This document shows positions 8,864 through 16,693 of a DNA stretch of 64,000 nt, in pieces. Below the pieces are notes generated by a model. That model was given only the letters and a program-made list of their open reading frames with translations, had not been told where the DNA came from and did not search any database. Positions within the stretch are counted from its first letter, which is position 1; every line of letters starts with the position of its first letter. The DNA comes from Clostridium_AF sediminicola (GTDB taxonomy: Bacteria; Bacillota; Clostridia; Clostridiales; Clostridiaceae): the NCBI RefSeq assembly GCF_050402865.1, contig NZ_BAABMF010000005.1, positions 62,001 to 126,000 on the forward strand. The letters are read 5' to 3'. The position numbers and the translations under genes were made by a program.

Positions 8864-10151
8864 CTTCTTTTAGAAGCTGTTGATATATCAAATTCTTAGC
8901 CTCTCCTATTATATCTTGAATAAATTCATCTTGGAGTAAAAATTTCATCTCGTTAATATTCTCTGGATCAACATTCTTTTCGAAGATATTTCCTAAATTA
9001 TTCAACAAATCTTCTTTAAAATTTTCTTCATTGTATAATCTTTGAAAAATTATTTCTAGTTCTTTTAATATTTCATTATTTTGAATATTTTTACTTAATT
9101 CATCTATTCGATCTATTGTTTTCAAAATAATAGAGTCAGATATTAAAAAAGGAGTTTTATCTAGGAAATAAGCATTTAGGGTTTCCATCAAATAGTTTAA
9201 CGTATTTTCTTCATCTTCTCTAAGTACACTATTTAATTCTGTTTGACCTTCAATAATCCACCTTATAGCATACCCTTTTATTCCACTGTTAGTTATAATT
9301 TCCTCGCCTTTATTCATTAATAGCTCTTGAAGTTCATTTATATTTTTTAAATTGTATTTAGTTAAGTCTATATTTACCTTTTTCCATACAATAGAAGCAG
9401 TATCTAAAAATTCATATTCTATATTATTATCATAATCAACTTTAACAAGGCAACAGCCACATACCCCTTCCTCATTAATATCAGTACCTTGAGGTGTTCC
9501 TGGATATATAACAGTTGGTTTTTCTTCCATTATAACTTGTTTCTTATGTATATGCCCTAATGCCCAATAATGTATATTTTCGACTTCCTTTAATTCGCTT
9601 AGAGAACAAGGAACATAGTTACTTTTATTCGCTTCAAGTCCAGTATGTAATATTCCTATATTAAAAGCATCATGTTTAAAATTCGAATAATTTTGTTGAA
9701 GTTTCCTTCTTTCACTTTTACCTCTATAAGATTGTCCAATCACATTAGCTACACATATATCATTTTTTATAACACTAATTCCTTGAGCAGCATCACTTGT
9801 GAATTCATATACATTAGAAGGTAAATCAAATAAGTTTTTCTCCCCTCCAAAAGCATCATGATTTCCTCTAATCAAATAAATATCAATATTGTTTTCTTTT
9901 AAACGCAAGCTTCCTTCGTAAAATATTTTTCTACTTTGTACAGTTCTAAATCCACTATCATACAAATCTCCAGCTATAATAATAAAATCCACATTATTTT
10001 CAATTGCATATTGAACAATTTTCTCAAAAGCTGTAAACACCGCATTATTAATTAATTTATTTATATTATTTGAAATTTCTAATCCAACATGAGGAATTCT
10101 TCCAAGATGAATATCTGCAGTATGAATAAAACTCAATTTTTTTTCATTCAT
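8841..10151 (-). CDS. SbcD/YhaO-like DNA repair exonuclease (metallophosphoesterase)
   Basis: A 436-residue protein with the calcineurin-like phosphoesterase motifs in order: HTADIHLG (residues 10-17), AGDLYDSG, IRGNHDAFG, HTGLE and GHIHKK. These bind the two catalytic metal ions. It is the first gene of a two-gene operon with the YhaN-like ATPase, overlapping it by 23 bp, the layout of Mre11/Rad50-type complexes. GGAG lies upstream of the ATG. In Bacillus, YhaO is the homologue paired with YhaN and YhaM. Confidence 0.92.
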   Translation of the reverse strand: MNEKKLSFIHTADIHLGRIPHVGLEISNNINKLINNAVFTAFEKIVQYAIENNVDFIIIAGDLYDSGFRTVQSRKIFYEGSLRLKENNIDIYLIRGNHDAFGGEKNLFDLPSNVYEFTSDAAQGISVIKNDICVANVIGQSYRGKSERRKLQQNYSNFKHDAFNIGILHTGLEANKSNYVPCSLSELKEVENIHYWALGHIHKKQVIMEEKPTVIYPGTPQGTDINEEGVCGCCLVKVDYDNNIEYEFLDTASIVWKKVNIDLTKYNLKNINELQELLMNKGEEIITNSGIKGYAIRWIIEGQTELNSVLREDEENTLNYLMETLNAYFLDKTPFLISDSIILKTIDRIDELSKNIQNNEILKELEIIFQRLYNEENFKEDLLNNLGNIFEKNVDPENINEMKFLLQDEFIQDIIGEAKNLIYQQLLKEGDFIEDK

Positions 10152-10246
10152 AATATAATCAACTCCATTTAAGTTTTTTTTGGGGTTTATTCACATTTTC
10201 AGCTCCTATTTCATAACTTATTTATGGTGAAGAGAATTCTAATATA

Positions 10247-10435
10247 GTGACAAGTGACAAGTGACAAGTGACAAGTGACAAGTGACAAGTTCATGATACC
10301 TTTCGATAAAACGAAAGCTTTTAATCTAAATTTTTTTCTTTGGCAAAGCAAATGATTATAAAAACTTAATTTAAAAATTTTCTGTAAGAAAATTATCATT
10401 AACTGTGTACTGTCAACTGTGCATTGTGCACTATA
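10247..10435. repeat. Heptad-ended intergenic element (element B)
   Basis: Fills most of the gap before the DUF4397 gene. It begins with six exact copies of GTGACAA plus GT, continues into a core with a CCTTTCG/CGAAAG hairpin near 10309-10317 and ATTTTCTGTAAGAAAAT at 10376-10392, and ends in degenerate heptads (CTGTGTA, CTGTCAA, CTGTGCA, TTGTGCA). The core matches, in inverted orientation, the element at 11124-11308. Heptads at both ends point outward from the core. A 62-codon ORF inside it is not credible. Confidence 0.8.
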
Positions 10436-10478
10436 GTAACTATTGGTTTCTCTATAAATAATTTATAAAGGTGAGATT

Positions 10479-11111
10479 ATGTTTTTTTATCCAATGTTTA
10501 GAACAAACCCAAAAGCATTTGTTCGAATTTTACACGCAAGTCCTGATGCTCCTGCAGTTGATATTTATGCTAATGACCAACCTTTAGTCAAGAATTTAAA
10601 ATATAAAGAATTCACAGAATATCTTGATGTTCCTGCTGGGACATATAATATTAAAGTTTATCCTACTGGAACCAAATCAACACCTGTTATCAATACTAAT
10701 TTAGATTTAAATTCAGAAACAATTTCTACCATTGCAGCTATAGGCAAGGTATCTGATATTGAACTTTTACCAATTAATGATCCGATTTTGCCAAGAGATC
10801 CTTCTAAAACTTATATTAGATTTGCCCATTTATCTCCCAATACACCTTCAGTAGATATAACATTACCAGATCGAACAGTTATATTCCAAGATGTATCTTT
10901 TAAAGAAGTTACAGAGTATGCTGCAGTTAATCCTGGTAGATATACATTACAAGCAAGGCCAACTGGTAGTAGTGATGTAGCACTTACAGTGCCTAATGTC
11001 CTCTTAAAACCAAATAGGTTCTATACTGTCTATGCAGTTGGTTTGAATGGTGAAAATCCACCACTACAAGTATTAATTCCTATGGATGGAAATACTTATA
11101 TAGAATTCTAA
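10479..11111 (+). CDS. DUF4397-domain protein
   Basis: A 210-residue protein made of two tandem DUF4397 repeats. Repeat 1 (about residues 12-100) starts VRILHASPDAPAVDIYAN; repeat 2 (about 105-205) starts IRFAHLSPNTPSVDITL. The repeats are beta-rich domains usually found in secreted or surface proteins. No signal peptide or membrane segment is visible at the N-terminus (MFFYPMFRTNPKAF), so export by a known route is not evident. AAAGGTGAG precedes the ATG. Both flanks are heptad-ended repeat elements, leaving the gene as an isolated island. Function is unknown. Confidence 0.85.
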   Translation: MFFYPMFRTNPKAFVRILHASPDAPAVDIYANDQPLVKNLKYKEFTEYLDVPAGTYNIKVYPTGTKSTPVINTNLDLNSETISTIAAIGKVSDIELLPINDPILPRDPSKTYIRFAHLSPNTPSVDITLPDRTVIFQDVSFKEVTEYAAVNPGRYTLQARPTGSSDVALTVPNVLLKPNRFYTVYAVGLNGENPPLQVLIPMDGNTYIEF

Positions 11112-11123
11112 CTTAGTTTACGG

Positions 11124-11308
11124 GTGACAGTTATCAGTTGACAGTAAAGGATGATTTTAATACAGAAAATCTCCAAATTAAGTTTTGTTAGTTGCGCTAA
11201 CGTAATGATGTACTTTGGCTACGAAAAAGAAAAAATTCAATTTTAAGCTTTCGTTTACGAAAGGTTCCCTTTACTGTAAACTGAACACTGTCAACTGTAA
11301 ACTGATAA
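11124..11308. repeat. Heptad-ended intergenic element (element C)
   Basis: Lies between the convergent DUF4397 and hydrolase genes. Both ends read outward as CTTTA followed by degenerate heptads; the right end has CTGTAAA, CTGAACA, CTGTCAA, CTGTAAA, CTGATAA. Reading the reverse strand, the core repeats the order of features in element B: CCTTTCG(TAAA)CGAAAGCTT, a T-rich tract ending in TTTCTTT, AAACTTAATTT and GATTTTCTGT. It contains a GTTAGCGCAAC-like palindrome near 11189-11202 that B lacks. Confidence 0.8.
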
Positions 11309-11312
11309 AGTT

Positions 11313-13556
11313 TTACTTCATTACTCCAATATCGTCAATTGCTATATATCCATAAGAAGTTTTGTCAAATAGAAATTCAATTTTACTTAGTTTTTCAAAA
11401 TCAATTTTATCATTCTTTTCCTTAAATTTCGAAAAATTAATTATATATGTTTGAAGTATTGTTTCCATATCATCTCCATATTTTTTATTATCATAAGATT
11501 CTAATTTAGTTATTTTTGCTTTAAATATTGGATTCATAAAACAATCTTCTCTAAATGACATAGCTGCAACTTCACCATGAGAATCAGTGATAGATATTGT
11601 AAAATCAACTAATTCATACTCATCCTCATCTTTATCATAATCTCCCGCTGAAAAAACTAATTTATCATAATTACCTAATTTTAAATTCACTATTTCTTCT
11701 TGCGATAGCTCTATACTATAAGAAGCACTTTGACCTCTCCACTTGATTAGAGCCGCATTATTTTTTCTTAAATCTCCATCTTTAAATCTTAACGACCTCT
11801 CCATCCAATTACTTAGAAGATTTCCTTTTATTTTGACTTTTGGTATAGTAGCTGTTTCTAATCTTATATCTTCTTCAAAATTCGCTATTGGAATATATGT
11901 AGAATCTTCATATCTATTAAAATACATTGTTTTGGGTAAATAGTTTATTGCATATCTATAATCCTTAAACATCTCCACTAATTCTCTTTTACCTTTTATT
12001 GTTGCATCTAAGAATGCTGATATATAAACTTTTGCAATTTCCCGTTGCTCTTCTCCACTTATTAAAATTTCTTTATTAATTAAGTTATTTTTAGGAATAC
12101 TCATATCTTCATTACCCCAAACAGTATTAAACTGCCCATGATTTGCACCCCAAATGTAAAGATATGATTTAAAAAAATCACTATCATCAGTAAATTCCGT
12201 TCTGTCATATACATTATTTCCCATAAAATTCGAAACATCACCATCATTTGAGCCATGAATTACCAAATAATTCACATCTTTAAGAGTTAAATCTTTATTA
12301 GCAGGCTTATATTGTCCATCTGTCGGTGCTAAGGCAATTATAGTCTTAACATTATAATTAAAGTTAAATTTGATATTTGCGCCCAAAGGATAATATTCAA
12401 GTGTATTGAATATCGAAGCTAAAGCTACTGCTTCTCCTCCTCTAGAGTGTCCAATTAGAGCAATATTATCTAAATCAACTTTATTATAGAAAGTATTTTT
12501 CTCATCATTATTAAACTTTTCAAATTGCTCTATATGCTTTAAAATCATCCAGGCTCGAGCATCATTTTCTCCCCCTAAATCACCATACCATGTTCCATTT
12601 AAAAAATTTTCATCTATAGATGCTACTATATATCCTCTACTAGCCAAAAGTTCACCAAGGTATGCATATCCCTCTTCTGAACTCTCTTCCATAGCATGAT
12701 TTCCATGTGCTATAATCACAAGTGGAAATTCCCCATTTCCTTCCGGAAACCAAACCTTTGCATTTAAAGGCATGTTTTTATCATTAAACCCCCAATAAAA
12801 AGTTCGAATTTTAGCTTTTAACCCTTTATACCTTTCCAAGAAAGAATACGCATAAACTGTATCAGTAATTATATCTGCTCCTTCAGAATATTCTTGTCTT
12901 CTCTTATCATTTCCACTTCCATATGTAAGTGTTTGCACCTTATACTCTCCTGTAGAAACAGGATTCGTACTTAAAGTTTCTGATAGTTTCATACTATTTT
13001 CAAAATCTACAGAATTAATATATTTAATAACCTTAGGGTCTCTATTCCCATCAAAATTCAAATAATATATTATTGAAAAGTCAAATAACAAAAATACTAT
13101 AAAAATAATTACACCAATAACCGAAATTTTCTTTTTAAATATTTTATGGATTAATATACCTAAAACCAATTGAACAAAAGAAATTAAAATAGCAATAATA
13201 ACTAGTATATATTCATCAAATATTAAATAATTATTCAATATCAAATAGGAAATAATTACTGGTGTTAATATTAAAGAAAGCCTAGAAGTCTTTGTTTTTT
13301 TTATGATATAGACAGCTAATTTTATTACAAAATAAATAAGAATAGCCAGTAGTAATCCTATACTCATAATTGCTATTGTATCTAGTGCTTTTCCATAACC
13401 GCTATGAAAAGTATATCCCATATAAAATAAAAATATCGTTATAATACTAATTAAAAGAATTTGTATTGTCCTAGCACTTCCTTCAATTGACTTGTTTATA
13501 AATCCGGCTATTTTACAGAAAGAATTTTTTATTATATATAAAATTTTCTTTATCAT
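11313..13556 (-). CDS. Membrane-anchored alpha/beta hydrolase
   Basis: A 747-residue protein. The first ~190 residues contain several hydrophobic helices. The middle is an alpha/beta hydrolase of the chlorophyllase/PET-hydrolase-like group with an oxyanion motif (IIAHGNHAME), nucleophile elbow GHSRGG near residue 369, a probable acid in HGSNDGDVSNF and the His in WGANHGQFN. The C-terminal ~200 residues are a beta-rich region ending IAIDDIGVMK, compatible with a carbohydrate-binding-like jelly roll. The catalytic domain probably acts outside the membrane. The substrate is not deducible. It stands alone, convergent with the DUF4397 gene. Confidence 0.8.
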   Translation of the reverse strand: MIKKILYIIKNSFCKIAGFINKSIEGSARTIQILLISIITIFLFYMGYTFHSGYGKALDTIAIMSIGLLLAILIYFVIKLAVYIIKKTKTSRLSLILTPVIISYLILNNYLIFDEYILVIIAILISFVQLVLGILIHKIFKKKISVIGVIIFIVFLLFDFSIIYYLNFDGNRDPKVIKYINSVDFENSMKLSETLSTNPVSTGEYKVQTLTYGSGNDKRRQEYSEGADIITDTVYAYSFLERYKGLKAKIRTFYWGFNDKNMPLNAKVWFPEGNGEFPLVIIAHGNHAMEESSEEGYAYLGELLASRGYIVASIDENFLNGTWYGDLGGENDARAWMILKHIEQFEKFNNDEKNTFYNKVDLDNIALIGHSRGGEAVALASIFNTLEYYPLGANIKFNFNYNVKTIIALAPTDGQYKPANKDLTLKDVNYLVIHGSNDGDVSNFMGNNVYDRTEFTDDSDFFKSYLYIWGANHGQFNTVWGNEDMSIPKNNLINKEILISGEEQREIAKVYISAFLDATIKGKRELVEMFKDYRYAINYLPKTMYFNRYEDSTYIPIANFEEDIRLETATIPKVKIKGNLLSNWMERSLRFKDGDLRKNNAALIKWRGQSASYSIELSQEEIVNLKLGNYDKLVFSAGDYDKDEDEYELVDFTISITDSHGEVAAMSFREDCFMNPIFKAKITKLESYDNKKYGDDMETILQTYIINFSKFKEKNDKIDFEKLSKIEFLFDKTSYGYIAIDDIGVMK

Positions 13557-13599
13557 TATTCTAAATCACCACCTCTCTTATTATAAACCAAGGCATTTC

Positions 13600-13630
13600 A
13601 ATGCACAATTATGAATGCAAAATTCACAAG
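13600..13630. repeat. Degenerate heptad array
   Basis: Reads as AATGCAC, AATTATG, AATGCAA, AATTCAC, a run of 7-bp units. It may be the far end of the element whose other end is at 13722-13816. Confidence 0.5.
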
Positions 13631-13673
13631 TAGAGACACCTTTTAGTTTGTAAATCTTTTAAACATAATTCAG

Positions 13674-13702
13674 TTGACATAAAATGCCCATTGTTATATC
13701 AT
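13674..13702 (+). promoter_or_regulatory. Predicted gltX promoter
   Basis: TTGACA (13674-13679), a 17-base spacer and TATCAT (13697-13702) lie about 140 bases before the gltX start. The -35 hexamer sits in CAGTTGACA, which is itself one heptad-type unit of the local repeat family. Confidence 0.65.
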
Positions 13703-13721
13703 AAAACTAGTATTTACGCAG

Positions 13722-13816
13722 GTTTACAGTTAGCACTGATTGTTAAGAAATTTCCCTATTTGCTTTTCGAAGAAAAGCTTCCCTTACTGTCAACTGTCAA
13801 CTGAAAACTGTCAACT
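13722..13816. repeat. Heptad-ended intergenic element in the gltX leader (element D)
   Basis: Ends with CTGTCAA, CTGTCAA, CTGAAAA, CTGTCAA, CT and contains a CTTTTCGAAGAAAAG hairpin followed by CTTCCCTTA, resembling the right side of element C. It lies between the predicted promoter and the ribosome site, so it would be transcribed as part of the gltX leader. Confidence 0.65.
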
Positions 13817-13839
13817 AAATAAATCGGGAGTGAACAAAA

Positions 13840-15312
13840 ATGGAATTTAATGAAGTTAGAACTAGATTTGCCCCTAGTCCAACTGGATACATGCATGTAG
13901 GTAATTTAAGAACTGCACTTTATACGTATTTAATAGCTAAACATGCTGATGGTAAATTTATTTTAAGAATAGAAGACACTGACCAAGGAAGATATGTAGA
14001 AGGAGCTGTTGACGTAATATATGATACGTTAAAATTTACCGGCCTAAATCATGACGAAGGTCCAGATGTAGGAGGTCCTGTTGGTCCTTATATCCAAAGT
14101 GAAAGAAGAGGCATGTACATGGAATATGCTAAAATACTTATTGAAAAAGGTGAAGCATATTATTGTTTTTGTACAAAAGAAAGAATGGATGCACTAAGAT
14201 CTGAAGCAGAAGCTAAAAAAGAGACTCCTAAATATGATGGATACTGCAAAAGCTTAAGCAAAGAAGAAATTGAGAAGAACCTTGCAGAAGGAATTCCTTT
14301 TGTTATAAGACAAAGCAATCCTACTGAAGGTGAAACTGTATTTGAAGATGAAATTTATGGAACAATCAAAGTAGATAACTCAGAATTAGATGATATGGTT
14401 CTTATTAAATCAGACGGTCTACCAACTTACAACTTCGCTAATGTTGTAGATGACCATTTAATGGGTATTACACACGTTGTACGTGGAAATGAATACTTAT
14501 CATCATCTCCAAAGTATAATAGACTATACAATGCATTTGGATGGCCTGTACCTGTTTATGTACACTGTCCACCAATAATGAAAGATGCCCATCAAAAATT
14601 AAGTAAGAGAAATGGTGACGCTTCATTCGAAGATTTACTTAAAAAAGGTTATTTAAAAGATGCTGTAGTTAACTATATTGCTTTACTTGGCTGGAATCCT
14701 GGAACTGAACAAGAAATATTCAGTTTGGAAGATTTAATTGAAAAATTCGATTACCACAATATCAGTAAATCTCCAGCAGTTTTTGATACTGTAAAGCTTA
14801 CTTGGATGAATGGCGAGTACATTAAAGCAATGGATTCAGATAAATTCCACGAAGTTGCTATGGCTTACTATAAAGAAATATTCTCAACTGAAAAATTAGA
14901 AATCCTTGACCTTAAATTCATTAGTGAATTAATCCAAACAAGACTTGGAGTTTTAACTGAAATTACTGAATTAGTTCAATTGTTTAATGAACTTCCAGAG
15001 CATAATATTGATATTTATATCCATAAGAGAATGAAAACCAACTATGAAAATTCATTACTTGTATTAGAAAAAGCTCTTCCTCTTTTAGAATCATTAGAAG
15101 ACTGGACTGTTGAATCTATAGAAAAAACTTGTATGGATCTTGTAGGTGAAATGGGTGTAAAAAACGGAGTAGTTCTATGGCCTCTTAGAACTGCCTTATC
15201 TGGACAAAAAACATCTCCAGGTGGAGTTTATGAAATGGCTAAAATTGTAGGAAAAGAAGAATCAATGAATAGAATTAGAATCGGTATAAATAAATTAAAA
15301 ACTGAAGCATAA
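13840..15312 (+). CDS. gltX: Glutamyl-tRNA synthetase
   Basis: A 490-residue class I aminoacyl-tRNA synthetase that charges tRNA-Glu. The HIGH-type motif appears as PSPTGYMHVGNLRTALY (His19), and the KMSKS loop as KLSKRNGDAS near residue 253. Other family segments include IEDTDQGR and GWNPGTEQE. GGGAGTG sits 9 bases before the ATG. It is a single-gene unit with its own promoter and a strong terminator; no T-box is seen in its leader, in contrast to argS downstream. Confidence 0.97.
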   Translation: MEFNEVRTRFAPSPTGYMHVGNLRTALYTYLIAKHADGKFILRIEDTDQGRYVEGAVDVIYDTLKFTGLNHDEGPDVGGPVGPYIQSERRGMYMEYAKILIEKGEAYYCFCTKERMDALRSEAEAKKETPKYDGYCKSLSKEEIEKNLAEGIPFVIRQSNPTEGETVFEDEIYGTIKVDNSELDDMVLIKSDGLPTYNFANVVDDHLMGITHVVRGNEYLSSSPKYNRLYNAFGWPVPVYVHCPPIMKDAHQKLSKRNGDASFEDLLKKGYLKDAVVNYIALLGWNPGTEQEIFSLEDLIEKFDYHNISKSPAVFDTVKLTWMNGEYIKAMDSDKFHEVAMAYYKEIFSTEKLEILDLKFISELIQTRLGVLTEITELVQLFNELPEHNIDIYIHKRMKTNYENSLLVLEKALPLLESLEDWTVESIEKTCMDLVGEMGVKNGVVLWPLRTALSGQKTSPGGVYEMAKIVGKEESMNRIRIGINKLKTEA

Positions 15313-15338
15313 AAAAAGGTCCAGAAGGACCTTTTTTT
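15311..15338. terminator. Bidirectional terminator between gltX and larA
   Basis: AAAAAAAGGTCC and GGACCTTTTTTT form a 12-bp stem around AGAA. It follows the gltX stop and also lies after the larA stop on the other strand. Confidence 0.9.
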
Positions 15339-15356
15339 TAGTATTAGTGAGTTCTT

Positions 15357-16628
15357 TTACTTGACAATTACTGAAACACCATCTGGAATTACTGCTACCT
15401 TTGCATCTTTTCCCTTTATGGTAAATGCTTCAGCTAATGCTTCTTCAAAAGTAAATGCATGTTCCATATGCATTGCTTTTATCATCTCGGGATCACATAA
15501 ATCGGTAACCATAATTACCGTATACTTTGATAATATTCTTGCTAGTATTTGAAATTCCCATTGATCTGGAATTGTTTCATCTGCTGGTATTTTTAATACT
15601 TTCTCGAGCACTTCTTCAGGACTTCTTGCTTCTGCCATATTATCATAGAAAGATTGACCACCATGACCATCATTACATGCAGCAATCATAATGATGACTC
15701 CACCCTCTTTACAGGTAGCTTCCGCTGCTGTCATTCCCTTTACAGCTTGATAAATATTCTGATCAAGAGGGTATCCTCCATTTGTACTTATTGCTATATC
15801 AGCTTCAGCTTTATTAACTCTTGCTAAACTTTCTACAAATTCACAACCCTTTTCATGAGCAAGCTTATAGTCTCCAGCAAATGCATTAATTATCTTTTTC
15901 TCACTATCTATTGCAACATTCAATATAAAAGCTAACTTTGCTTTTTCTGCTGCATATAACATATCTTGGTGTATAGGATTTCCTTCCAATATGCCAGTCC
16001 TTGCATAGTCACTTGCAATAAATTTTGAACAATGGTTAGCAAGAACTGTTTTGGCTCCAGCTACTCCTGGTAGTACACTTTTCCTACCGCCAGAGAATCC
16101 TGCGAAAAAATGAGGCTCAATAAATCCTTCTGCTATTAATAACTCTGTTTCCATAGCCAGCTTATTTAACCAAAGCTCTCCCCCTGAAGGAAGAATTCCT
16201 ACTTTTGTTAATGTATCAATTTCCTTTGAAAAATGCATAACGAATTCTTCATTTTCAGCTACTTCTTTACCACATTTAAAAATCAACTCTTCTTTTGTAG
16301 TTGGTCTATGATATCCTGTTGCAATAAGAATTTTTATATCTATATTAGGATTTACTTTTCTAATTCTATGGAGCATAATTGGTAATATAATATGACTTGG
16401 AACAGGTCTTGTATGATCACTAGTTATAATAACCATATTTTTTTTGCCAATTACTAATTCTTCTAACTTTTTGCTTCCTATAGGATTATCCAACGCATCA
16501 TTTACTAATTTTATTTGAGATTCTTCTACTTTAAATTTATTAGCGTCAGACTCTAACACACCAGCTAGATTCTTATCTGGAATTTCAATATTCCAATGAA
16601 CTTTTGAATAAGGCACCTCTATTTTCAT
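15357..16628 (-). CDS. larA: Nickel-dependent lactate racemase LarA
   Basis: A 423-residue LarA-family protein that interconverts D- and L-lactate using a nickel pincer cofactor. The residues known from Lactobacillus LarA are present, one position earlier: His107 (GYHRPTT), His173 and Lys183 (EPHFFAGFSGGRKS) and His199 (NHCSKF). The DHTRP motif is at residues 71-75. It is the last gene of the lactate cluster, as lctF is in Acetobacterium woodii. The cofactor genes larB, larC and larE are not in this window, so they must be elsewhere or the enzyme needs another source. A related racemase specificity is possible in this family, but context favours lactate. Confidence 0.88.
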   Translation of the reverse strand: MKIEVPYSKVHWNIEIPDKNLAGVLESDANKFKVEESQIKLVNDALDNPIGSKKLEELVIGKKNMVIITSDHTRPVPSHIILPIMLHRIRKVNPNIDIKILIATGYHRPTTKEELIFKCGKEVAENEEFVMHFSKEIDTLTKVGILPSGGELWLNKLAMETELLIAEGFIEPHFFAGFSGGRKSVLPGVAGAKTVLANHCSKFIASDYARTGILEGNPIHQDMLYAAEKAKLAFILNVAIDSEKKIINAFAGDYKLAHEKGCEFVESLARVNKAEADIAISTNGGYPLDQNIYQAVKGMTAAEATCKEGGVIIMIAACNDGHGGQSFYDNMAEARSPEEVLEKVLKIPADETIPDQWEFQILARILSKYTVIMVTDLCDPEMIKAMHMEHAFTFEEALAEAFTIKGKDAKVAVIPDGVSVIVK

Positions 16629-16693
16629 TGTCTTAATTCTCCTCCCAATATATATTTTCCCTTATAACCATTTTACAGAAGTATATATATAAT

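Noticed and set aside
10247..10290. CRISPR-like array
   Set aside because: The units are 7 bp, contiguous and without spacers.
10211..10399. 62-codon minus-strand ORF
   Set aside because: Its sequence is the translated heptad repeat and element B core (repeating Leu-Val-Thr-Cys-His), with no ribosome site.
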